Source: Streptomyces inusitatus (lineage in GTDB: Bacteria; Actinomycetota; Actinomycetes; Streptomycetales; Streptomycetaceae). From it: DNA of 64,000 bases. The notes beneath the pieces were generated by a model. It was not told the origin of the DNA. It saw only the letters and a list, made by a program, of their open reading frames with translations, and searched no databases. The stretch is from positions 269,685-333,684 of the forward strand of contig NZ_BMWG01000003.1 of assembly GCF_014651115.1 (NCBI RefSeq). Direction: 5' to 3'. This document shows positions 54,349-61,740 of the stretch, one piece after another. Positions within the stretch are counted from its first letter, which is position 1. Each line of letters begins with the position of its first letter. The translations under genes were made by a program, and so were the position numbers.

Positions 54349-54783
54349 TCAGTTCTGCCCGAGTACCTGGGCCAGGCCGATGTCCGCCCAGACCGTCTTC
54401 CCCACGACTCTCTCCTTGGTTCCCCAGGAGGACGCCAGCACCTCGATCAGAAACAGCCCCCGCCCCGACTCGGCGTCGACCCCCGGATTCCGGGGCACCG
54501 GGGCACACTCGGCGCGCGCGTCCGAGACCTCGATGCGCAGGGTGTCGGCGGTACGGGACAGCCGCAGTTCGAACTCCCGCCCCGGGACCTTCGCGTGCGT
54601 CACCGCGTTCGCCGCGAGTTCCGCGACGATCTGCGCCGCCGCGTCGGACGGCCCGGTGCCGACAGCGATACCCCAGCCGTCGAGGGCGTGCACGGCGAGC
54701 AGTCGCGCCAACTGGGCACATTTGCGGGTGGCGGGGAAGCGCTGGGTGAATTCAACCGTGTGAGTGGGGGTTTGGGGATTCAT
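54349..54783 (-). CDS. RsbW-like ATP-binding (HATPase_c) protein
   Basis: 144 residues from ATG 54783. GHKL motifs: N box AAQIVAELAANAVTHAK and G box DAESGRGLFLIEVLAS. It lacks any other domain. Such stand-alone anti-sigma-type ATPases commonly sit divergently next to XRE-DUF5753/DUF397 pairs in Streptomyces, exactly as here (the regulator starts at 54921). The likely function is partner-switching control of a sigma factor or regulator, with the partner unknown. Confidence 0.85.
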   Translation of the reverse strand: MNPQTPTHTVEFTQRFPATRKCAQLARLLAVHALDGWGIAVGTGPSDAAAQIVAELAANAVTHAKVPGREFELRLSRTADTLRIEVSDARAECAPVPRNPGVDAESGRGLFLIEVLASSWGTKERVVGKTVWADIGLAQVLGQN

Positions 54784-54920
54784 GTCACAGAGCGTGGCCC
54801 CATCCGCATACTGCTGAACAGCAGTGACGCACGACGCTGGGTAGCGGTACGGGTGCGTGCGGTGCGCTGTACGGGATCCCGGCCGTGCCCATCGGGCACG
54901 CACACGAAGGCGGTACGGAC

Positions 54921-55787
54921 ATGGCAGACGCAGAGCACGAGCGGCGGCCCGAACTCCCGATCGAGCTGGACGGGACGGCTCTCCTCTTCAACACCCTGCG
55001 CCTACAGGTGCGGATCCTCCGCACCCTCGCCGGCATGAGCCAGAAGGACCTGGGCAAGGCGCTCAACTACAGCGAGGACCTCGTCTCCTCCGTCGAGCGG
55101 GGGGTACGTCCCACCCAGGCGGAGTTCCTCAACCGGGCCGACGTGGTCCTCAACGCGGGCGGGTTGCTCAAGGCAGCGGTGGACGACGTGGAGAAGGCGC
55201 TGGCGCAGGCGCGGAAGCGGCACCCGGACTGGTTCAGGGACTTCGCCGACGCGGAGGCGCAGGCGGTTGCGCTGCATGACTACAGCGTGCAGGCGATTCC
55301 AGGGCTGCTCCAGACCGAGGAGTACGCTCGGGCCAATTTCTTGCACTGGCGTCCGCTACTGAGCGAGCAGACCATGGAGAAGCGGGTCGCCGACCGAATG
55401 GCCCGCCAGGTGATCCTGGAGAAGTGGCCCGCCCCCACCTTCACCTTCCTCCTGGAAGAGGCACTGCTACTGCGGCCCACCGGCGGAAAAGCTGTTCATA
55501 AGAAGCAGCTACGGAAGCTGCTGGAAGCAGGACAGAAGCGCAATATCGAGATCCAGGTAATGCCAATCAGCTGCCCGGACCACCCTTCCCTGGATGGCTC
55601 GTTCACCCTGCTGACTCCCAAGGGTCGAAAGCAGGTGGCCTATATCGAAACACAGGGCTACCCCAAGCTGATCACCGACCAGGAAGAGGTGCGTGTCTTC
55701 AGCGAGCGCTATGGGATTATGCGATCGCGGGCCCTCCGCACCGACGAATCCCTGTCCCTCATCGAGAAGTTGCTGGGAGCACAATGA
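54921..55787 (+). CDS. XRE regulator with DUF5753 (Scr1-family)
   Basis: 288 residues from ATG 54921. The XRE domain at about 25-85 (LRLQVRILRTLAGMSQKDLGKALNYSEDLVSSVE) is followed by DUF5753 (HDYSVQAIPGLLQTEEYARANF, FTFLLEEALLLRPTGG, IEIQVMPISCPDHPSLDG). The TGA overlaps the ATG of the double-DUF397 gene, a tight pair. It is the second such system in the window. Autoregulation from the 137-bp divergent gap toward the ATPase gene is likely but not shown. Confidence 0.88.
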   Translation: MADAEHERRPELPIELDGTALLFNTLRLQVRILRTLAGMSQKDLGKALNYSEDLVSSVERGVRPTQAEFLNRADVVLNAGGLLKAAVDDVEKALAQARKRHPDWFRDFADAEAQAVALHDYSVQAIPGLLQTEEYARANFLHWRPLLSEQTMEKRVADRMARQVILEKWPAPTFTFLLEEALLLRPTGGKAVHKKQLRKLLEAGQKRNIEIQVMPISCPDHPSLDGSFTLLTPKGRKQVAYIETQGYPKLITDQEEVRVFSERYGIMRSRALRTDESLSLIEKLLGAQ

Positions 55788-56035
55788 ACGGCGAGCACCT
55801 CCACTGGGTCAAGAGCAGCTACAGCAGCGGCTCCGGCGGCAACTGCCTCGAAGTCGCTCTCACCTGGGAGAAGTCCAGCTACAGCGGTGGCTCCGGCGGC
55901 GCATGCGTCGAGGTCGCCACCTGCCCCACCCTCATCCACGTACGCGACTCCAAGCAGCCCACCGAGGGCCACCTCACCCTCCCCGCCCCCACCTGGTCCG
56001 CCTTCCTCACGTACGCGCGCACCCACACCGTCTGA
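55784..56035 (+). CDS. DUF397 protein with duplicated N-terminal motif
   Basis: 83 residues. The DUF397 opening motif occurs twice in tandem: WVKSSYSSGSGGNCLEVA (8-25) and WEKSSYSGGSGGACVEVA (28-45). It is followed by a single VRDSK segment and closing helix (PTWSAFLTYA). Normal members have one copy, so this arose by an in-frame internal duplication of about 60 bp; the two DNA copies are still very alike. It is coupled to the XRE-DUF5753 gene by an ATGA overlap. Confidence 0.88.
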   Translation: MNGEHLHWVKSSYSSGSGGNCLEVALTWEKSSYSGGSGGACVEVATCPTLIHVRDSKQPTEGHLTLPAPTWSAFLTYARTHTV

Positions 56036-56127
56036 CCCCTCCCACCGCCACCCCACCATCGATCGAGTCCCGGGGTGGCGGACCAAATCCCTTTGCCTGC
56101 CGGGACGGCCGCGCGCGATCCTCTGAC

Positions 56128-56718
56128 ATGGACCTTCCCCAGCGGGTCATCGAACTCGACGACCTGACACTGCGCCCTTTCCGCCCCGAGACGGACCTCC
56201 CGGAACTCTTCCAGGTCATCGAAGAGTCCCTGGAACACCTGCGCCCCTGGATGCCCTGGGTCGCCGAACACAGCCTGGCCAAGACCACCGACTTCCTGGC
56301 GGGCCGCGCCGCGCTCTGGGAGAGCGGCGAAGAGTTCACCTACGCGATCGTGCTGAACGGGGCCATCGTCGGCGTCTGCGCACTGCTCCGGCGCGAGGAC
56401 ACCCCGGCCGACGTGCGGGAGATCGGCTACTGGCTCCACCCCGCCGCCACCGGCCGCGGCCTTGCCACCCGTGCCGCCCGCGCCCTGGTCGAACAGGGCT
56501 TCCGGCTCCCCGGCATCGACTGCGTCGAGATCGTCCACGACCCCGCCAACCTCCCCAGCGGCGCCGTCCCCACCCGCCTCGGCTTCACCGAACACCTCCG
56601 CCGCCCCGCCGAACGCCTCGCCCCGGCCGAGACCGGCGAGGAGCAGATCTGGCGGCTGTCCCGCCGCGTGGAAGCGGCGGATCAGCTCAGCAGCGAGAGA
56701 GCGTCCCATGGGACGTGA
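56128..56718 (+). CDS. GNAT acetyltransferase (RimJ/RimL type)
   Basis: 196 residues. The RimJ/RimL-like pattern is present: LTLRPFRPETDLPELFQVIEE, HLRPWMPWV, VGVCALLRR, then GYWLHPAATGRGLATRAARALVE (acetyl-CoA loop, intact xGxGxA-like) and a late NLPSGAVPTRLGF, where the usual N-x-x-S tether is kept. These enzymes acetylate protein N-termini or small amines. The gene stands alone, 92 nt after the DUF397 gene. Confidence 0.88.
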   Translation: MDLPQRVIELDDLTLRPFRPETDLPELFQVIEESLEHLRPWMPWVAEHSLAKTTDFLAGRAALWESGEEFTYAIVLNGAIVGVCALLRREDTPADVREIGYWLHPAATGRGLATRAARALVEQGFRLPGIDCVEIVHDPANLPSGAVPTRLGFTEHLRRPAERLAPAETGEEQIWRLSRRVEAADQLSSERASHGT

Positions 56719-56848
56719 TGGGGCGGCCTGAAGGACTCCGGCCGCAGGATCGGCCCCGTACAGCCGCGGCCACAGACCGCGCCCCTCCTCCTCCCCATGG
56801 CGTCAGCGCAGAAAAGGGCGCCGACATCGCCTGCGTACACTGCCGGGC

Positions 56849-57235
56849 ATGGCATGCCGCATCAGTGAACTGGTCATCGACTGTGCCGATCCCGACCTGC
56901 TCGCCGCTTTCTGGAGCGAGGTTCTCGGGTACGTCGAACTCGGCCGGGACGAGGACGGAAGCATCGAGATCGGGCCGCCAGGGGTGGGGTTCGGCGGTCC
57001 GCTGCCCACGCTGGTGCTGAGTCCCAGCAGCGATCCCAGGCCGCCCGGGAAGCTCCGGCTGCACATCGATGTCAGCGCGACCGACCGCGCCCAGGACGCC
57101 GAGCTGGAGCGGCTGCTCGCGCTGGGGGCCAGGGCCGCCGACATCGGGCAGACGGGCGCGGAGAGCTGGCGGGTTCTGCTGGACCCCGAGGGAAATGAAT
57201 TCTGTCTTCTGCGGAACCGGATCGAGAGGGTTTGA
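56849..57235 (+). CDS. VOC (glyoxalase-like) family protein
   Basis: 128 residues with two beta-alpha-beta-beta-beta modules: ISELVIDCADPDLLAAFWSEVLGY and KLRLHIDVSATD, then WRVLLDPEGNEFCLL. The D-P-E-G-N-E-F ending is standard for the superfamily. TACACT (56836-56841) lies 7 nt before the ATG and there is no ribosome site, so a leaderless mRNA is possible. It is followed after 3 nt by the DJ-1/PfpI gene, so the two form an operon. The substrate is unknown. Confidence 0.85.
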   Translation: MACRISELVIDCADPDLLAAFWSEVLGYVELGRDEDGSIEIGPPGVGFGGPLPTLVLSPSSDPRPPGKLRLHIDVSATDRAQDAELERLLALGARAADIGQTGAESWRVLLDPEGNEFCLLRNRIERV

Positions 57236-57238
57236 CCC

Positions 57239-57874
57239 ATGGACATCGTGATACCGCTCTTCGACCGGTTCGAGCCGCTCGACGCGATCGGACCGTACGA
57301 GATTCTCGGGTACGTGCCCGGTGCCACCGTGCGGTTCGTGACGGCCGAACCCGGTCTGGTGCAGGACGTATTGGGCTCCCTGCCGGTGCAGGTGCCGACG
57401 CGGTACTCCGAGGTGGAGCGCTGTGACGTTCTGCTGATCCCGGGCGGGGGCAGCTTCCTGACCATGGTGGACGATCCCGATTTCCTCGGCTGGGTGCGCC
57501 GGATGCATACGGGGACGCGGTTCACCACCTCGGTCTGCACCGGTTCGCTGGTGCTCGGGGCGGCCGGGGTGCTGGAGGGGCTGACCGCCACGACTCACTG
57601 GGACGCGGCCGCGGATCTGGAGTCGTACGGCGCGGTCTACACGTCCGAGCGGGTGGTCCGGCAGGACCGGGTGATCACCTCGGCCGGGGTCTCCTCCGGG
57701 ATCGACATGGCGATTCAGCTCACGGCCCTGCTCACGGACGAGCCGACGGCCCAGGCGATCCAGCTCTACACGGAGTACGACCCGCAGCCCCCGTTCGACA
57801 CCGGATCGGTGGCGAAGGCCCCGGCCGAGATCGTCGAATTGGCCCTGGCTCTGGGCCGGGCCGCCACCGCCTGA
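57239..57874 (+). CDS. DJ-1/PfpI family protein
   Basis: 211 residues. The DJ-1/PfpI fold shows DIVIPLFDRFEPLDAIGPYEIL (conserved acidic E), LLIPGGGS, the nucleophile elbow SVCTGSLVLG with Cys near 100, and THW with the His partner following. This is the ThiJ/isonitrile-hydratase-like subgroup, which includes inhA-type hydratases and glyoxalase III-like enzymes. GAGAGGG is 8 nt upstream. Cotranscribed with the VOC protein, which suggests a small-molecule detoxification role, by inference only. Confidence 0.88.
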   Translation: MDIVIPLFDRFEPLDAIGPYEILGYVPGATVRFVTAEPGLVQDVLGSLPVQVPTRYSEVERCDVLLIPGGGSFLTMVDDPDFLGWVRRMHTGTRFTTSVCTGSLVLGAAGVLEGLTATTHWDAAADLESYGAVYTSERVVRQDRVITSAGVSSGIDMAIQLTALLTDEPTAQAIQLYTEYDPQPPFDTGSVAKAPAEIVELALALGRAATA

Positions 57875-57924
57875 TCTCGCCGACGGGTCCGTCCGACGGC
57901 GTGTTCCAGTACCGGGACACGGTC

Positions 57925-58004
57925 GTCACCAGGCACAATGTCCGTCACACGGACGAGCGCGGGTCCCGGCACAAGCACGCTGTGGTGCATGCCACTTGCG
58001 CCGG
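57925..58004. promoter_or_regulatory. GGCACAA-type operator region upstream of the XRE-NB-ARC gene
   Basis: GTCACCAGGCACAA (57925-57938) is followed by a 39-bp imperfect palindrome (57966-58004) with outer arms CCGGCACAAG and CTTGCGCCGG. A smaller palindrome GTCCGT-CAC-ACGGAC (57940-57954) lies between. The same 14-mer and a closely related palindrome recur at 61116-61166. Position, 45 nt before the ATG at 58049, fits an autoregulatory operator. Confidence 0.6.
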
Positions 58005-58048
58005 ATCAACGCACCCTCTCCGGGGGCGGACAGCAGGGGAGCCCGAAC

Positions 58049-60349
58049 ATGACCCGCCCGATACCCGGGGAGTTCGGGCAGCGTCTGCGCGCCCTGCGTG
58101 CTGGTGCCGGGCTGAGTCAGGAGCAGCTCGCCCACAGCGCGGGGCTGAGCGTGCGGGCGCTGGCGAACTTGGAGCGCGGCCGGACCACAGGGCCGCAGCG
58201 CCACACTGTTCAGGCCCTGTCCCGTGCGCTGGGGCTGGACGCCGACGAGACCCGGTCGCTGGAGGCGGCGGCCGTACCCGGGCGGGCACGGCGCGGACCG
58301 GGGACGGCCGGGGGACCGACCCCGCCGGGGATTCTCTCGCTGCCGCGGGACGCGGGCGACTTCACCGCACGCGGCGCCGCGCTCACCGCCCTGGAGAAGC
58401 TGGCCGACGGTGCGGAGCCCGGCCGGCCCGCCGTGGTCGTGGTCGCGGGCGCGCCCGGTCTCGGGAAGACGGCGTTCGCGGTCCACGCGGCCCACCGCCT
58501 CGCCGCCCGCTTCCCCGACGGGCAGCTGTATCTGGACCTGCGCGCCATGGACCCCGAGCCCGTCCGGCCGGGCGACGCGCTGGCCCGGCTGCTGGCCGCT
58601 CTCGGCGTCGCAGCCCAGACCGTGCCCCAGGCGCTGGAGGACAGGGCCGGGCTCCTCCGCTCCCTCACCGCTGCCCGCCGTCTGCTGCTGATCCTCGACA
58701 ACGCGGCCGACGAGGAGCAGATACGCCCTCTCCTCCCCGGCTCCGGCACCTGTCTCACCATCGTCACCAGCCGCAACTGCCTCAGCGGGCTCGAAGCCGT
58801 CCACCGCGTCGAACTGCCCCTGCTGCGCCGTGAGGAAGCCGTCGAACTGCTCACCAGGATCGTCGGCCCGGAGCGGATCACCCGTGAGACGCAGGCCGCA
58901 CGCGACCTCGCGGACTCGTGCGGCCGGCTGCCGCTGGCCCTGCGGATCGCCGGGCAGCGCCTCGCCGCCCGGCCAGGGGAATCCCTCGCCAAACTCGCGG
59001 CCCTCCTCGACCGCGAGCATCGCCGGCTCGATCTGCTCCAGACCGGCGACCGCCAGGTCCGGTCCGCTTTCGCGCTCTCCTACCGGCAGCTCGACGAGGT
59101 CTCCCGCCTCCTCTGGCGACGCTGCGCGCTCGCCGCGGGCCCGGACGTGAGCCCCGAGACCGCCGGGCTCCTCGCAGGCATCCCGCTGCGGGACGCCCAA
59201 CTCCGCCTGGAACGGCTCTGTGACCGGGGGCTGCTCCACGCGGACCCCGCGGCCGAGCGCTATCGCTTCCACGACCTGCTGAGGCTCTTCGCCGCCGAGC
59301 AGGCGTCCGCCGAGGACGATCCGCCGAGCCGGGACGCGGCCCTGGACCGGACCGCCCGCTGGATGCTCGACCGTGCCACCGCGGCGGCCCTCCACTTCGA
59401 CGCCGAACCCCACAACGGCCCGTCCGGCGACCCCGACCCGGCCACCGCCCCCATCGGCCGCGACCCGGCCCGCGCCTGGCTCGAAGCCGAGCGGGCGCAG
59501 TGGCTCGCCGCCCTGCACCACGCCCGTACCACCGGCCGGCACCGGCAGGCCGTCGACGCCGCCCGTGCCATGTACTGGTTCTCCGACCTCACCCAGCACT
59601 GGCCCCAGTGGGTCGACGTCTTCCGGTGCGCCGCCGACGCCGCCCGTGCCCTCGGCAGCGGACACGAGGAGGCCACCCACCTCAACAACCTCGCCTGGGC
59701 CCACAACCGGTGCGCCCACGATCCCCGCGCCGCCCTCGGAGCCGCCGACGCCGCACTCTCCCTCGCCCGCGCCTGCCAGGACCAGCTTCAGACCGGCTGG
59801 GCCCTGGGGCACGGAGCCGGTGCGCTGCGCCGTCTCGGGCGGATGGACGAGGCGATCGCCCGGCTCCGCGCATCAGCCGCCTGTCACCACGACAACCCCA
59901 CCCCCCAAGGCAGGCTCGCCGAACTGACCTCCCTCAACACCCTCGGTGAAGCCCTGCTCCAGCACGGCCGCCCCGATCGGGCTCTTGAAGCCCACCTCCA
60001 CAGCCTGGAGATCCACAACAAGGGAATCCCCGGCCAGACACCCCATCTCCTCGCCATCTACCACGGCGTCATCCTGCAACACCTCGGCAACGACTACGCG
60101 GCCCTCGAACGATGGCAGGAAGCCGAAGCCGCCCTGCGTACGTCCTGGGACATCCTCGAAGAGCTGGACATACCGGCGTGGCTCGGACCCACCCAGCTCG
60201 AACTAGGGCGCGTCCTGCGCCATCTCGACCGCCCCGACGAGGCCCGCACGGCGCTGACCACCGCCCTGCACACCCTCACCGCCCACCACCACCCCCGCCG
60301 AGCCGAGGCCGCCGCCGAACTGCGCACCCTCGACAGCGCCCACCGCTGA
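58049..60349 (+). CDS. XRE - NB-ARC - TPR transcriptional regulator (STAND family)
   Basis: 766 residues from ATG 58049 (GGGGAG 7-8 nt upstream). XRE helix-turn-helix at about 8-70 (LRALRAGAGLSQEQLAHSAG, SVRALANLERGRTTG). NB-ARC NTPase: Walker A VVAGAPGLGKTAFAVHAA (near 137), Walker B LLLILDNAADEEQ (near 215), TSRN sensor (near 242), GLPL-like GRLPLALRIAGQRLA (near 293). The C-terminal 330 residues are TPR repeats (LNNLAWAHN, LGEALLQHGRPDRALEAHL). Such proteins sense a ligand through ATP-dependent oligomerisation. Likely targets are its own promoter and the 61.1-kb region, which share the GGCACAA palindromes. Confidence 0.88.
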   Translation: MTRPIPGEFGQRLRALRAGAGLSQEQLAHSAGLSVRALANLERGRTTGPQRHTVQALSRALGLDADETRSLEAAAVPGRARRGPGTAGGPTPPGILSLPRDAGDFTARGAALTALEKLADGAEPGRPAVVVVAGAPGLGKTAFAVHAAHRLAARFPDGQLYLDLRAMDPEPVRPGDALARLLAALGVAAQTVPQALEDRAGLLRSLTAARRLLLILDNAADEEQIRPLLPGSGTCLTIVTSRNCLSGLEAVHRVELPLLRREEAVELLTRIVGPERITRETQAARDLADSCGRLPLALRIAGQRLAARPGESLAKLAALLDREHRRLDLLQTGDRQVRSAFALSYRQLDEVSRLLWRRCALAAGPDVSPETAGLLAGIPLRDAQLRLERLCDRGLLHADPAAERYRFHDLLRLFAAEQASAEDDPPSRDAALDRTARWMLDRATAAALHFDAEPHNGPSGDPDPATAPIGRDPARAWLEAERAQWLAALHHARTTGRHRQAVDAARAMYWFSDLTQHWPQWVDVFRCAADAARALGSGHEEATHLNNLAWAHNRCAHDPRAALGAADAALSLARACQDQLQTGWALGHGAGALRRLGRMDEAIARLRASAACHHDNPTPQGRLAELTSLNTLGEALLQHGRPDRALEAHLHSLEIHNKGIPGQTPHLLAIYHGVILQHLGNDYAALERWQEAEAALRTSWDILEELDIPAWLGPTQLELGRVLRHLDRPDEARTALTTALHTLTAHHHPRRAEAAAELRTLDSAHR

Positions 60350-60402
60350 GCCGGCGGGGGTGGCCCGCGGGCATGAGCCTCCGGGGCTCAGGCCCTATCG
60401 CC

Positions 60403-61017
60403 TCACGTCAGTCCCAGGGAACTGGCCCGATCGTTCATGGCGTGGCCGACGTACGGAGTGCTGGAGGTGTAGAGCTGGCGTGCACCCTGGAAGTAGGGGT
60501 CCGAGAACAGTTCGACGTGGCAGCTGTTCGCGGGGATCAGAGAGCTGACGCTGTCGTTCCACGTGCCTCCGAGCTTCTCGATCTCGCCGTCCCACTTCCC
60601 GTCGTTCTTGCACCACCTGGGGCCCCAGACCGTGAGGGAGGACCCTTCGTAGTGGGCGTGCTCGTACAGCACGACGCGCACGACACCGCTCGCCGCACGG
60701 GAGTGGGCGCCCGCGGTGCCCGCGCGGGCCGGCTCCCGGGAAGGCGCGTTCAGCTTCGCCAGGAACCGCTTGTCCTTGCCGGCCTTCTCCGGCGCGGGCG
60801 CGTCCGTGATCCGACCGCCGGTGGCAGCGGCGACACTCTCGCGGAAAGTGTCGTAGCAGGTGACGCTGCCGGTTTCGGCATTCATGGCGCAGTGGGAATC
60901 CGGCTTGGTCTCCGGCGCCTGGGCCGCGGCGGCGGGGGACGGCACCAGCAGGACGCTCGCGCACGCGGCGGCCATCAGCCCGGTCACACCTTTTCCGACT
61001 CTCACGTTCTTCCTCAT
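60403..61017 (-). CDS. Secreted peptidase-inhibitor I36/beta-gamma-crystallin-like protein
   Basis: 204 residues from ATG 61017 (an in-frame TTG at 61041 is an alternative). The signal peptide GLMAAACASVLLVPSPAAAA probably cleaves at AAA-Q. A 75-residue spacer containing two Cys precedes a crystallin-type Greek-key domain (VVLYEHAHYEGSSLTVWG, ...CHVELFSDPYFQGARQLY) with two more Cys. The fold matches peptidase inhibitor family I36, the Streptomyces metalloproteinase inhibitor SMPI. It probably acts outside the cell, inhibiting a protease or serving the surface. It is divergent from a small secreted peptide gene across a palindromic operator. Confidence 0.8.
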   Translation of the reverse strand: MRKNVRVGKGVTGLMAAACASVLLVPSPAAAAQAPETKPDSHCAMNAETGSVTCYDTFRESVAAATGGRITDAPAPEKAGKDKRFLAKLNAPSREPARAGTAGAHSRAASGVVRVVLYEHAHYEGSSLTVWGPRWCKNDGKWDGEIEKLGGTWNDSVSSLIPANSCHVELFSDPYFQGARQLYTSSTPYVGHAMNDRASSLGLT

Positions 61018-61115
61018 CTCCAGCGAAGGGCGGGCGCTCAACCAGCCGCACCAGTAGCCCCGTTCATCCCCCGTCGGGGGGCTTCATCGCCCATCCCAAC
61101 AGCCGGGCCACAGCC

Positions 61116-61166
61116 GTCACCAGGCACAACGACCGGCACAAGTACGGTGCGCGGTACTTGTGCCGG
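61116..61166. promoter_or_regulatory. Perfect 13-bp-arm palindrome with GGCACAA half-sites
   Basis: GTCACCAGGCACAA (61116-61129) is followed by perfect arms CCGGCACAAGTAC (61133-61145) and GTACTTGTGCCGG (61154-61166) around an 8-bp centre. It sits in the 328-bp divergent gap (61018-61345) between the crystallin-like protein and the small peptide, otherwise empty of genes. The same elements precede the XRE-NB-ARC gene, so a shared regulator is likely. Confidence 0.7.
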
Positions 61167-61345
61167 ACCAGCGCGCCCCCTCCTCCGAGTCCGGACAGCG
61201 GCGGCTCCGCGTACTCCTCGTGGCTGATAAGTGGCCCCTTAGTTGCCCCTGTTGCCCCCTGAGTCATTTCTTGCACATAGTCACCTTCCGGAACACGTCG
61301 TTACGTTTGCTCCGGCAATCACCCCTCCCGAAATGGAGCCAATTG

Positions 61346-61564
61346 ATGCGACGTCGTCTGCTTTCCCTCGCGGTGCTCGGATCCGCCCTCACCATGGGCT
61401 TCGCCGGTACCGCCTCGGCCGCCGCCCCCGCCGCCGCCGCTGTTCCCGCCATTCGCTACGTCAGCCCCCAGGGCTGCATCGACGGAGGCGGCAAGATCAC
61501 CTTCCACTACATCTTCCTGGGTTGCAGTGGCGGCACGTACGACGGCTACCGCATCGGTGGCTGA
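61346..61564 (+). CDS. Small secreted peptide with two cysteines
   Basis: 72 residues; GGAG lies 8 nt before the ATG. MRRR is followed by a hydrophobic signal peptide LSLAVLGSALTMGFAGTASA, probably cleaved after ASA or the following Ala-rich run. The mature part of about 40 residues is IRYVSPQGCIDGGGKITFHY followed by IFLGCSGGTYDGYRIGG: two Cys 22 residues apart, likely one disulfide, rich in Gly and Tyr. No family is recognised. The terminator immediately downstream makes it a monocistronic unit, which supports it being a real gene. Confidence 0.7.
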   Translation: MRRRLLSLAVLGSALTMGFAGTASAAAPAAAAVPAIRYVSPQGCIDGGGKITFHYIFLGCSGGTYDGYRIGG

Positions 61565-61583
61565 TCGGCAGCGGTGAGCCGAA

Positions 61584-61626
61584 CGGCCGGGGAGCGCTCT
61601 TATTGGGGTAGGTCGCTCCCCGGCCG
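61584..61626 (+). terminator. Strong terminator after the small secreted peptide
   Basis: CGGCCGGGGAGCG (61584-61596) and CGCTCCCCGGCCG (61614-61626) are perfect 13-bp arms with a 17-nt loop, 20 nt after the stop codon. Confidence 0.8.
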
Positions 61627-61681
61627 GACGGTTCGCGGCCCCATCACTCGAATCACGCGAATCGACTCGCGTGATGGGCAC

Positions 61682-61708
61682 AACCGTTGATCAGATTCGC
61701 GGGTCTTC
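61682..61708 (+). promoter_or_regulatory. ECF-like promoter of FG-GAP gene 1
   Basis: ACAACCGTTGATCA (61680-61693) holds an AACC core (-35 like), and GTCT (-10 like) begins 21 bp downstream at 61703. The same 14-mer and the same 21-bp offset occur before the paralogous gene (63107-63133). Conservation between the paralogues, in spite of divergence around it, supports a promoter, possibly for an ECF sigma factor. Confidence 0.55.
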
Positions 61709-61740
61709 TCCTTAGCTTCCGTCCTCATCAGGAGATCCGC

